Shown here: positions 34,930 to 43,530 of the stretch, piece after piece
Layout of the letters: every line of letters starts with the position of its first letter
How positions within the stretch are numbered: the first letter of the stretch is position 1
NCBI GenBank assembly: GCA_039810885.1
Contig: JBDHXV010000002.1
Coordinates: 58,109-122,108 of the forward strand
Direction of reading: 5' to 3'
DNA length: 64,000 nt
From: BJGO01 sp039810885
GTDB lineage: Bacteria; Bacteroidota; Bacteroidia; Chitinophagales; UBA10324
The notes under the pieces: model-generated
The model's input: only the letters and a program-made list of their open reading frames with translations
What the model was told of the DNA's origin: nothing
The model's database searches: none
Translations under genes and position numbers: made by a program

Positions 34930-36182
34930 AGATTTATATTTTCAAATAGAATTGCAGTGCCTTGCCCACCGCCTATGCAAGCAGAGGCAATACCGTATTT
35001 CACTTTTCTGCGTATCATCTCTTTCGAAATGGTGAGCGATAAGCGTGTGCCTGTTGCTGCTAAGGGATGACCAATGGCAATAGCACCACCGTTTACATTT
35101 AATTTATTTCTATCCAGTTTTAATTCTCTCTCACAACCGATGACTTGTGCCGAAAAGGCTTCGTTAATTTCAATCAAGCCAATGTCGTTTATAGACAGTC
35201 CCGTCATCTCGAGCAACAATCGTATTGCGGGCACAGGACCCAAGCCCATAATTTTAGGGTCAATACCACAACTCGCTCCGGCAATAATTTTAGACAGCGG
35301 CTTTAGCCCTTTATGCTGAACAGAATTTTTGTTTGCAACAACAACTCCTGCAGCGCCGTCAACAATGCCGCTGCAATTGCCTGCAGTTAGCACCCCTGTT
35401 TTGTCAAATACGGTGGGCAATTTAGCGAGCGCTTCTATTGTTGTCGGGCGAATATGTTCATCGGTAGCAAAATCTTTAGTATCTCTGGGCAGCGATGCTT
35501 TTCTCGATTTTAATCCTTCAATTTCAAAGACTGTGGAATTTAACGGTACGATTTCTTCTGCAAATAAATTCTTTGCTGCCGCAGCTTTTTGAAAAGATTG
35601 CATCGCATATTCATCGCAGTCATTTCGTGTAATGGAATATTTCTTTGCTACATTTTCCGCCGTGTATCCCATTGGATAGCCTGCTGCCGTATCATCTAAA
35701 GCTTCCCACAACATATCTTTAAATACAGGCCTGCCGAGTGGGTAACCCATTCTGTTGCCAAACGAAACAGTAGGCGCAAGCGACATATTCTCTGTTCCTA
35801 CACACAAAACGGTTTCTGCTTTTGTTAAAGCAATTTGCTCTGCCCCTGTAATAATCGTTTCAAAGCCGGAGCCGCATATTCGCTGCACCATCAATGAAGG
35901 CACTTCTGTCGGAATGCCTGCAAACAATGAAATATGCCTCGGTAAAAAATAGGCATCTGAAGCGCTCTGGCCAATGTTTGCTGTAATAACCTGATCTATC
36001 TCTTCGGCTTTAACATTTGATTTTTCCATACTTGCACGCGATGCGTGAATGCCGAGATCGGTAGGGGAAATCTGTGACAGGGTGCCGCAATATTTTCCAA
36101 AAGGAGTGCGCGCACCATTAACTAAAAAAATATCATCGAACACAATTCCAATTCCTTTTTCCTTTTTGTGAAATCCTTTCAT
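34926..36182 (-). CDS. Acetyl-CoA acyltransferase (thiolase)
   Basis: A 418-residue thiolase. The acylated cysteine is in VQRICGSGFETIITGAEQ. INEAFSAQVIGCE, GGAIAIGHPLAATGTR and ACIGGGQGTAILFEN carry the His and the second Cys. Start choice is uncertain by a few residues; the conserved part begins at DDIFLVNGARTPFGKY. It would cleave the 3-oxopimelyl-CoA formed downstream of Oah into glutaryl-CoA and acetyl-CoA, or act in beta-oxidation of other acyl-CoAs. It follows the activase fusion gene after about 75 bp and overlaps had by 4 bp. Confidence 0.93.
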   Translation of the reverse strand: MKGFHKKEKGIGIVFDDIFLVNGARTPFGKYCGTLSQISPTDLGIHASRASMEKSNVKAEEIDQVITANIGQSASDAYFLPRHISLFAGIPTEVPSLMVQRICGSGFETIITGAEQIALTKAETVLCVGTENMSLAPTVSFGNRMGYPLGRPVFKDMLWEALDDTAAGYPMGYTAENVAKKYSITRNDCDEYAMQSFQKAAAAKNLFAEEIVPLNSTVFEIEGLKSRKASLPRDTKDFATDEHIRPTTIEALAKLPTVFDKTGVLTAGNCSGIVDGAAGVVVANKNSVQHKGLKPLSKIIAGASCGIDPKIMGLGPVPAIRLLLEMTGLSINDIGLIEINEAFSAQVIGCERELKLDRNKLNVNGGAIAIGHPLAATGTRLSLTISKEMIRRKVKYGIASACIGGGQGTAILFENINL

Positions 36183-36257
36183 ATAGTTAAGTGATATTAA
36201 TGTAATGTGTTGCTGTTTGTTTTTTTATTAGAATTAGAGATCAAGATGTTTGCGACT

Positions 36258-38105
36258 TCAGGATACAACTTTTTTTTCGGCGACTGCTTCGGCGGCTTTA
36301 TTTGCACCTGCATCAACCGTTGCCGGCTTATTATGAAAATGCTCGCGAGCTATTAATGCTGCACCAAATGAAACGACATATTGCGGCTCGTGCAGTACAG
36401 CAATTTGCTGATTGAAACTTTCTTCCAGCAATTTTTTCAGATAGGGATGATAAGCTATAACACCGCCTATCATCACCGTTGGGATGGATGGAGCAAAGCG
36501 CATCTTGGCCACACGCGAGCCAATAGACAGGTAAATTCCTTTTGCCAAATTTTCAATCGGCTGGCCATCGAAAATCCATTTCATAATTTCTGTTTTGGCA
36601 AATACGGTGCAGAAACTGTTCAACTCTTGTTTGTAATCCGATTGCTCTGCAAGCCGGCTCATCTCTTTAATATCAATTCCGGCGCGCTCTGCTATTTCGG
36701 TAAGAAATGCTCCTGTTCCGGCAGCACATTTATCGTTAAGATAAAAGTTCTCCACTTTTCCTTCTTTATCGGTGCGAATGACTTTAATATCCTCTCCGCC
36801 GATGTCAAGGATATTTTTTTCTCCCGGCACAATTTCATTCACCCCTTCGGCAGCACAATTAATTTCTGTTTTGACAATGTCACTGTCAGGGAAATTTTTT
36901 CTGCCATAACCTGTAGCACAAGAATATTTAATCGGGAACTCTTCCATTATGGCATTGATAATCTGCTTTGATGCAATCTTTTCTCTGTTGAGTGTTTTGA
37001 GCAGATAGCGAAACACAACATTTTTCTCATCGTCAATTACGGTAAACTTCGTGTAAGCAGAACCTAAATCAATGCCGAGGAAACAATCGCCTTTAGGCTG
37101 TGTATGTCTTTTGAGTGAAATTTTTGTCTTGGATACTTGTGCGTGTTTATGCGAAACTTCAGATAAAATATTTTTCTGCGTCATTGCCTTCACCATATTC
37201 ACCATTGACAGGTTAAGTGGTGTGCGTATGTAATGTTTGCGTCCATATTCCACCAACTTTCCGTTCATATAATCAATCTCTGTTTGGCGATTGTTCATTA
37301 AGTCGCCGGCAAGCGATGGGTAGTGATTGCCGCCTTTGCGCAGATATCTTAAACAGTTGCGGATAAACTCATCGGGGAAGCGAATCTTCTCTGCTTCGGC
37401 AACACGCACCGCTTCTTCAATAATTTGCTCTATAAGTTCTGTGGTGTCGGGGAATGCCATAGCTTCTGCCATAGTAAAGCGGCCGATGCCACACAATGCG
37501 GAGAGCGATGCATTCAGAATCGTTTTCTCCCACGCACACTTTGTCAGTTCAAATGATGAAATTGATTTTGTTTCCAGTTGTACTTTGTTGAGTAATGCGG
37601 CAATTTCATCTGTGATGCCTTTTTTACTCTCGTCCAGTGGTGCGATATAGTTGGGTGGGTTGAAAAATGTAACCCTTACCACATTAGGTGCAGCAAGGTT
37701 CCCGGCAAAATTGATCACCATTCGCCCTGTTCTTTTTTCGCCGATTTTATCGGAAAGGATATGTTCTACATCAATTCCGTTTTGTGCAGAAATAAAATAA
37801 GAGGTGTTCCCTTCTGTGATGTCGTTCAGAATGCTTTCTACCTGATACGATTTCAGGCATACAAAAACGATTTCGGGATTTTGTTTGAGCAATTCAGCAG
37901 CAGACGGGTAGATCTTTTCAAATCGGGCTTTCTTCTCAATGGCGTTTTCGAGTCGTATCCCTTCGTTCTTTATCTGGTTCGCTTTGATTCTGTCACTGTC
38001 GCAAATCAATACTTCGCATCCTGCTTCCTGCAGGTGTGTGGCAAGAATCATCCCTACCGGGCCCAAGCCGATGATGCCAACGGTTTTATTTTCTACTTTA
38101 TTCAT
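36258..38105 (-). CDS. Ketopantoate-reductase-like / BcrA-BadF-type ATPase activase fusion
   Basis: A 615-residue fusion. Residues 1 to about 325 are a PanE/ApbA-type reductase: NADPH site GLGPVG at 13-18, KTILNAS with K194 and N198, and SLAGDLMNNRQTEIDYMNGK with S264, D268 and E276. Residues about 340-590 are a BcrAD/BadFG activase: FLGIDLGSAYTKFTVID, NILDIGGEDIKVI, and the bridging [4Fe-4S] cysteines C460 (NDKCAAGTG) and C499 (SFCTVFAKTE). Both domains look intact. Activases inject an electron into 2-hydroxyacyl-CoA dehydratases or benzoyl-CoA reductases at the cost of ATP. Its start overlaps the HgdB-like gene by 4 bp, which suggests that protein is its partner. I know no precedent for this fusion. 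Confidence 0.9.
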   Translation of the reverse strand: MNKVENKTVGIIGLGPVGMILATHLQEAGCEVLICDSDRIKANQIKNEGIRLENAIEKKARFEKIYPSAAELLKQNPEIVFVCLKSYQVESILNDITEGNTSYFISAQNGIDVEHILSDKIGEKRTGRMVINFAGNLAAPNVVRVTFFNPPNYIAPLDESKKGITDEIAALLNKVQLETKSISSFELTKCAWEKTILNASLSALCGIGRFTMAEAMAFPDTTELIEQIIEEAVRVAEAEKIRFPDEFIRNCLRYLRKGGNHYPSLAGDLMNNRQTEIDYMNGKLVEYGRKHYIRTPLNLSMVNMVKAMTQKNILSEVSHKHAQVSKTKISLKRHTQPKGDCFLGIDLGSAYTKFTVIDDEKNVVFRYLLKTLNREKIASKQIINAIMEEFPIKYSCATGYGRKNFPDSDIVKTEINCAAEGVNEIVPGEKNILDIGGEDIKVIRTDKEGKVENFYLNDKCAAGTGAFLTEIAERAGIDIKEMSRLAEQSDYKQELNSFCTVFAKTEIMKWIFDGQPIENLAKGIYLSIGSRVAKMRFAPSIPTVMIGGVIAYHPYLKKLLEESFNQQIAVLHEPQYVVSFGAALIAREHFHNKPATVDAGANKAAEAVAEKKVVS

Positions 38106-39319
38106 TGGTACACTTTTGACGATTCAATCTGCTCTATGAATGTTTCTATTTTAGTAATGCTTTGTCCTTCAGAGAAAAATCTTAAATCACATAAGTCGCC
38201 TTCGATGACGAGGTATGGAATGCCGGTTTCATCTTTCAGTCGTTGTGGCATTCCGAACTTAGCATTGGAATTATTAAAACAGGTTTTTGTATCGTGAAAT
38301 AATATGCCGTCGCAGTGGTATTCTTTCAACCACGAACCCAGCATTTTCATTTTTGCCTTTTCACTGCGGTTGATAAATATTTTTGTATAAGCCAATGCAG
38401 TGGATTCAAAGGGTTCATTTTCATCAAACTCATCAAACACCCAACTGCTGCAATAAGTAGAAGCTACCACCGAGGTTCGGTTCTCAACAAACAAATTGGA
38501 CAACATTCTTATTTTTCCCCATATCGGCATACCTTCCCAGAAGAGGCGGCATTGTTCATTTTTAACAGCTCCGGTATGGTTTTTTACATTCTCTTGCAAT
38601 TCGTTTAACAGCTTTGCATAATAAGCTTTAGCTTCCTGTGTGCCGCGCATTACCACAATGGGACCCATATGAATAACCCCATCAAAGAAACTCAATGGAG
38701 CAGGTGAAGCGGTAGAAGTTTTCAAAACCTGCTGCCAGAGTAGCGTGGCTTCTTTACTCAGTTGTACAGTTTGTTTGAATCGGTCTATATCAAATTTATT
38801 TCCGCTCGCTTGCTCACAAACCGGAATTAATTTTTTAAACTGCTCAATGACTAATTTAATCTCTTCAGTAGAAACTTCATCTACATAGCGGGGAGGATGA
38901 ACGCCTGCAATAGGACAATTAAATTCTTTTGCGAAAAAATTAAACCAGTCTTGTACTTCGCGACATTGATTGGTATTGTAAACAATCAAATCAGGTTTAG
39001 GAATGGAGCTCATTCCATAGTGTTTCTGAAGTGGGGTTTGCTTTTTCAAATAAGAGCCTATATCTGATGTGGTGTAAGAGCAGATATGATTGGAGTAACC
39101 GTAAGTTGCCGCTTCGGGGATATAGTCCATTGCAGTGCGCGTGGCCCCAAGAAGCGCTCCGTGGTTTTCCGGAAAATAAACTTCAAATCCGAATGAGCGC
39201 AGCAACTCTGCAGGTCCCACGCTGGTGCACCACGCAATAGGTTTCTCTGAGGTGTTGAAGGAGCGGAAATAATCTCCCATCAGGTTTTTTAAGAGTGCTG
39301 TTGATTTTATTTCGTACAT
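38102..39319 (-). CDS. 2-hydroxyacyl-CoA dehydratase / benzoyl-CoA reductase family protein (HgdB/BcrB-like), extra copy
   Basis: A 405-residue member of the HgdB/BcrC/BadD family, separate from the bcrC and bcrB genes of the same operon. The family start is PIAWCTSVGPAELLRSFGFE, followed by YFPENHGALLGAT. Cysteines are at 31, 80, 119, 135, 168, 257, 290, 336, 347 and 377; C31, C80 and C119 or C347 are candidate cluster ligands. It has no second subunit beside it, which recalls the single-gene double-cubane cluster proteins that work with a dedicated activase. It is 18 bp after the ligase gene and overlaps the activase fusion by 4 bp. Substrate unknown. Confidence 0.85.
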   Translation of the reverse strand: MYEIKSTALLKNLMGDYFRSFNTSEKPIAWCTSVGPAELLRSFGFEVYFPENHGALLGATRTAMDYIPEAATYGYSNHICSYTTSDIGSYLKKQTPLQKHYGMSSIPKPDLIVYNTNQCREVQDWFNFFAKEFNCPIAGVHPPRYVDEVSTEEIKLVIEQFKKLIPVCEQASGNKFDIDRFKQTVQLSKEATLLWQQVLKTSTASPAPLSFFDGVIHMGPIVVMRGTQEAKAYYAKLLNELQENVKNHTGAVKNEQCRLFWEGMPIWGKIRMLSNLFVENRTSVVASTYCSSWVFDEFDENEPFESTALAYTKIFINRSEKAKMKMLGSWLKEYHCDGILFHDTKTCFNNSNAKFGMPQRLKDETGIPYLVIEGDLCDLRFFSEGQSITKIETFIEQIESSKVYQ

Positions 39320-39337
39320 CGTGGTGCGTTTTGTGAA

Positions 39338-41098
39338 TTATGCAGGAAGTTTTTGCTTCAGGATTCCGGCTTCGTTTGCATCGTTCAGATAGATGACATA
39401 TACCTTTTCTTTCAAAGTATTTTTTCCGTCATAAAGATTTTCCAGTTCGGCTTTGTAAGCCTTATATACATTGTTAGGTGCTACTTTCATTGAAGGGGTT
39501 AGTGTTCCTTTGTCAATAGACAACTCCTCATCAATAATCATTGCTGCTTTTATTTTTGCAAACTTTTGTTTCACGCCGCAGTTGGCATCATTCAGGCACC
39601 CCTGTAAACAATGGCTCAACTCATTTAGATTGCGCGGGCAGAAGCACCCTTCCAACGGCGACACTTCATAATCGGGATTGTCTATCAGTTTTTTATTCGG
39701 GAATAATAATGCCACGGGGTATTCCCTGCCGCCGCCGGTAACCACGGCAAAAGAGATGTAATGACATTTCGTTTGAATGATGGATTCCATTTCCGTAGGA
39801 ATCACTTTTTCTCCATTGGTAAGTTTAAAGATGCGGTCTTTGCGGGTAATCAGTTTCAACCCTTTCTCTGTAATCTCCCCTACATCGCCTGTTCTGAACC
39901 AATCATCTGAAGTAAAAATATCTTTGTTGGCTTCGTCATTTTTGTAATAGCCGAGCATTACATTAGGACCTTTCACCTGAATTTCATTTTCTTCGCCCAA
40001 GCGGATGCTTACGCCCGGAATCGGATTGCCTACCACGCCCGGTTCGCGCTTTATCTTTGGATTGGTGAGCGTGCAGCAAGGAGAGGTTTCTGTTAAGCCC
40101 CAACCTTCGATGACAGGAATTTTTCGTTTTTCAAACTCACGCGAAATATTCTCCGGCATTGGTGCTGCTGCGGTAAAGACAAATTTTAAGCCTGAATGAA
40201 AAAATAATTCTTCGGCTTCTTTACTTTCTTTCGTTAGCTCAAACAATGCCTGATATACTTTGGGCACGCTGAAAAAAATAGTCGGTTGAATTTTTTTCCA
40301 GTTTTCAAAAATGGTTCTCGCATCTTTTCCATATCCTGATTCAAGCGAATAAGTCGCACCGTGATACAGAGCACTGAACAATTCAAAAATGCCGCCGAAG
40401 CTGTGATGCCACGGGAGGTAAGCCAGAAAGCGGTCGTTTTCATTCAGTTGCCAGTACTCCACTTTGTCTAATGCCGCTTGTTGTGACAGGATATTTTTAT
40501 GAGAAAGTTGCACACACTTGGGAATGCCCATAGTGCCCGAAGTGTACATCTCTAAACAGATGTTCTCCGGTAGTGCATTAAAGTTGAGTGAGAAGTTTTT
40601 ATCCGTTCTCCCTTTCATTAACACCTCTATACTAAGCAGGTTATTGAATCCGAGAGAATTGATGTTCTGTTCAAATACGAATATTTTCTTTAATGAATTT
40701 TCAGTGGGTGTATTGCTAAGTTGTTGTTCTCCTTCTACGGCAAGATAGCTCGCTTCGGAATGTTTGATCAACAGATCCGCAGTATCTTTTTTGAATCCGG
40801 CAAAAATAGGGACAGCAATTCCTCCGATAGACATTACCGCTAATTCCATTTCCAGCATTGCCCTGCAGTTTCTTGAGAAGATAACCATTTTATTGCCCTC
40901 TGAAAAGCCAAGTTGCTTCAGATGATAAGCAATGTTTAAGATGTTGTTGTAACAATCCTCCCAAGTGATACCAGTGTACTCGCCATTTATTTTTTCCTGA
41001 TAAATAATTTGCTTTGCAAAACGCTGCACATTGTTCCTAAGCATCGTGGCAATGTTGGGAACAACTTCACCTAATTTTATATTTGATTCGAGTATCAC
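39338..41098 (-). CDS. AMP-forming acyl-CoA ligase (long-chain ACSL-like)
   Basis: A 586-residue adenylate-forming enzyme. The P-loop-like motif reads MYTSGTMGIPKCVQLSHKN, where Cys replaces the usual Gly after PK. GWGLTETSPC, WFRTGDVGEITEKGLK and RKDRIFKLTNGEKV follow, and the C-terminal catalytic Lys is in LTPSMKVAPNN. A short cysteine-rich insert (LEGCFCPRNLNELSHCLQGC) precedes the end. It is closer to long-chain type ligases than to benzoate-CoA ligases. It lies between bcrD and the HgdB-like gene, so it may activate the acid feeding that dehydratase-like protein, or an aromatic acid. Confidence 0.85.
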   Translation of the reverse strand: MILESNIKLGEVVPNIATMLRNNVQRFAKQIIYQEKINGEYTGITWEDCYNNILNIAYHLKQLGFSEGNKMVIFSRNCRAMLEMELAVMSIGGIAVPIFAGFKKDTADLLIKHSEASYLAVEGEQQLSNTPTENSLKKIFVFEQNINSLGFNNLLSIEVLMKGRTDKNFSLNFNALPENICLEMYTSGTMGIPKCVQLSHKNILSQQAALDKVEYWQLNENDRFLAYLPWHHSFGGIFELFSALYHGATYSLESGYGKDARTIFENWKKIQPTIFFSVPKVYQALFELTKESKEAEELFFHSGLKFVFTAAAPMPENISREFEKRKIPVIEGWGLTETSPCCTLTNPKIKREPGVVGNPIPGVSIRLGEENEIQVKGPNVMLGYYKNDEANKDIFTSDDWFRTGDVGEITEKGLKLITRKDRIFKLTNGEKVIPTEMESIIQTKCHYISFAVVTGGGREYPVALLFPNKKLIDNPDYEVSPLEGCFCPRNLNELSHCLQGCLNDANCGVKQKFAKIKAAMIIDEELSIDKGTLTPSMKVAPNNVYKAYKAELENLYDGKNTLKEKVYVIYLNDANEAGILKQKLPA

Positions 41099-41125
41099 GG
41101 TTACGCTTTTTGTGTGTTAGATAAT

Positions 41126-42034
41126 TTACCCGGTTACGGCAACTTCTTTGTCTTTCAACTTTTGGTGGCGGTACCCGCCCCACAGTGCAGCACCAATTGC
41201 ACCTGCATAAATTGAATCGGGATGTGCAACGACTTCAAATTTTTTATTACCTTCCTGCAGGGCTTCTTCAATAGCCACTAACATTCCGCGATTTAATGCC
41301 ATACCGCCTGTAAGCACAATAGGTGAATCTGATTTAAGCGAACTCATCAATTTAATAATTCTGGAAGCAATAGAAATGTGAATGCCTTTAATAATGTCCG
41401 GTGTTTTTACTCCTCTTGACACCATATTTATCACATCTGTTTCAGCAAGCACCGCACAAATGCCTGATGATACTTCCGGTTGTTCTGATTGCTGCGATAC
41501 ATCTCCTAACTCTTCAATGGATAAGCCGAGATAGCGGGAAATATTTTCTAAAAACTGACCGGAGCCGGAAGCGCACTGTCCCGTCATCTTGTAATCTATT
41601 ACGCGAGCACTGTCTGAAATTTTAATAGCGCGCACATAAAGCGCACCTAAGTCCACAACAGTTTTTGCATTAGGGAAAAGATACTTAGCTCCTTTTGAGT
41701 GGGTGGTCATTCCATAGAAGTGACCTCGTTTCCTTTTTACCAAATCACCTTCACCGGTAGAAGCGAGATAAGCAATGTCTTCGTATTTTAAGTTATGTTT
41801 TGCAAGCATTGCCTTAATCATATCGTCTGAAACCTGCGATGGGTCACGCTTGCGTATTTTCTCGGTTTGTTTGTCGAGTAGCTTGGATTGTAAATCGGCA
41901 TCGTCATCATTTGAGTGCGAGGGTTGATACTCCATCAAAACCAACTTGATATAGTTACTGCCTACATCAATTCCCATTGTTAAAAACTTATTATCCATAA
42001 TGACTTGATTTTTTAGTGTTCCGTTTTTATTCAT
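41126..42034 (-). CDS. bcrD: Benzoyl-CoA reductase small ATPase subunit (BcrD/BadG type)
   Basis: A 302-residue ASKHA-fold ATPase. The nucleotide motifs are TMGIDVGSNYIKLVLME and TVVDLGALYVRAIKI. The cluster cysteines are in TGQCASGSGQFLENI and SGICAVLAETDVIN. These forms (SGICAVLAETDVI) are those of the D/G subunit rather than of general activases. With BcrA it forms the ATP-hydrolysing module that drives electrons to the BcrBC catalytic module. Either the ATG at 42034 or the one at 41998 (MDNKF) may be used; the latter gives a more usual N-terminus. Confidence 0.92.
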   Translation of the reverse strand: MNKNGTLKNQVIMDNKFLTMGIDVGSNYIKLVLMEYQPSHSNDDDADLQSKLLDKQTEKIRKRDPSQVSDDMIKAMLAKHNLKYEDIAYLASTGEGDLVKRKRGHFYGMTTHSKGAKYLFPNAKTVVDLGALYVRAIKISDSARVIDYKMTGQCASGSGQFLENISRYLGLSIEELGDVSQQSEQPEVSSGICAVLAETDVINMVSRGVKTPDIIKGIHISIASRIIKLMSSLKSDSPIVLTGGMALNRGMLVAIEEALQEGNKKFEVVAHPDSIYAGAIGAALWGGYRHQKLKDKEVAVTG

Positions 42035-42051
42035 TAATGAAATTATATTTA

Positions 42052-43479
42052 TCAGGCACTCACCGCTTTTTTAGCAGTGGGCAACTCTACTTTCTCATTC
42101 CGGCGAGCAAACATTGCTCCGCCAAGCGCTCCCATAAAGATGGAATCCGTATGGATGTTAATGGTGATTTTATCGCCGTAGTTCTCACGAACTAATTTTT
42201 GCAGATGATTGACCACCGCCACATTTCTTGCCACACCCCCGGTGAAGGTAAATTCATTAAATACACCGCCCGATCTTGCTAACAGCGACATTGCGCGCAT
42301 TACAATGGCTTTGTGTAATCCGCCTAAGATGTCTTCACGCTTCTCTCCAAGATTTGTCAACTCGCGCAATTCTGCTCCGGCAAACACGGTACAAGTAGAG
42401 CAGATGCTGACTTCTTTCTGCGCATTGTTTGCCATTGGTCCTAATTCGTTAAGAGAAATACTCATCTCATCGGCAATGTACCCGAGGTAACGACCGCAAC
42501 CGGCAGCGCAGCGGTCATTCATTTGAAAGCTGGTTACTAAGCCGTATTTATCCACCTGAATTGCTTTGGTGTCTTGCCCGCCAATGTCTAATACTGTTCT
42601 GGTGTTTGGAAAAAATGCGTGTGCGCCGAAAGCGTGACACAGAATTTCTGAACGGATACATTCTTGTGGAAAAGGTAAGAGTGCTCTGCCATAACCCGTG
42701 CCGGTCATATTCTCTATATGAAATTCCAAATCTGCAATTTCATCAATATGATTGCGCAACGATTCTGACACATTGTTAAAATCTCCTTTGAGTAAATACA
42801 TTTCTGCATCGAATGCATCTTCATCTTTTATTTCTACATCTGCAGGCTTGTCAGGAAGATTGTCGTACTTGTCTTTTAATACATCCATTGCCTGATGCAC
42901 CAATCCTTTGAAATCAAAATTGATAACCTCATTTTCAGCCGGGGTAATGCTTTTATCCCAAACGGTCATTAAGGGTTCAAACAGAGAGATGTCGAGTTTA
43001 GCTACTTCCTCATTATATTTTTCTGAAACGATATCGCGGAAGAATTGATTTTTTGCACCAAGGTTATTATAGAGATAATCGTGTTTTATTTTCGGTTTGA
43101 AAGAGCGGCGAATATTTCTCAGGTGATCCAGCATCGTGTTTTGTGTCACTTCATCTTTGAAAAACGAGAGGCAGGTTTTTACCAGTTGTTCTCCTAAGTT
43201 ATCGAGCCGGATTTTAAATTCCTCATACTGAAAAACACTTTCAAGGTCTTCGATGTATTTTTTGTATTCGGGCTTCTCGCGAATTTCTTTATCCAGGTTT
43301 TTCTTCAGGACTGAAAAGCGTGCGTTGTAGGTCGCTTCCATACGGGCAATTTCGGCTGCTACGCTGTAGTTTGCACGGGTGTTGGTAATACCGCGCCCGA
43401 TGATTTCGTCCTGTTCGTTGATGATGACTGCTTTTGAAGTAGTGGAGCCAAGGTCAACTCCTAAGTAGTATTTACTCAT
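42052..43479 (-). CDS. bcrA: Benzoyl-CoA reductase large ATPase subunit (BcrA/BadF type)
   Basis: A 475-residue ASKHA ATPase. It starts with YYLGVDLGSTTSKAVIINEQ and resumes the fold at MTGTGYGRALLPFPQECIRS after an insert of about 180 mostly helical residues, as in the A subunit of class I benzoyl-CoA reductases. The cluster cysteines are in NDRCAAGCGRYLGYIADEM and CSTCTVFAGAE. The second phosphate motif is VLDIGGQDTKAI. It lies between bcrB (51 bp gap) and bcrD (17 bp gap). Confidence 0.94.
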   Translation of the reverse strand: MSKYYLGVDLGSTTSKAVIINEQDEIIGRGITNTRANYSVAAEIARMEATYNARFSVLKKNLDKEIREKPEYKKYIEDLESVFQYEEFKIRLDNLGEQLVKTCLSFFKDEVTQNTMLDHLRNIRRSFKPKIKHDYLYNNLGAKNQFFRDIVSEKYNEEVAKLDISLFEPLMTVWDKSITPAENEVINFDFKGLVHQAMDVLKDKYDNLPDKPADVEIKDEDAFDAEMYLLKGDFNNVSESLRNHIDEIADLEFHIENMTGTGYGRALLPFPQECIRSEILCHAFGAHAFFPNTRTVLDIGGQDTKAIQVDKYGLVTSFQMNDRCAAGCGRYLGYIADEMSISLNELGPMANNAQKEVSICSTCTVFAGAELRELTNLGEKREDILGGLHKAIVMRAMSLLARSGGVFNEFTFTGGVARNVAVVNHLQKLVRENYGDKITINIHTDSIFMGALGGAMFARRNEKVELPTAKKAVSA

Positions 43480-43530
43480 AATGATGAATTGCTGTGGTTT
43501 GAAAAATCATTTCTGTTTGATGTGTTTAGT

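Noticed and set aside
36381..36971. 196-codon plus-strand open frame
   Set aside because: It lies entirely opposite the activase domain of the fusion gene, whose motifs are clear; it is a shadow frame.
37761..38297. 178-codon plus-strand open frame
   Set aside because: Opposite the reductase domain and the end of the HgdB-like gene; no recognisable domain.
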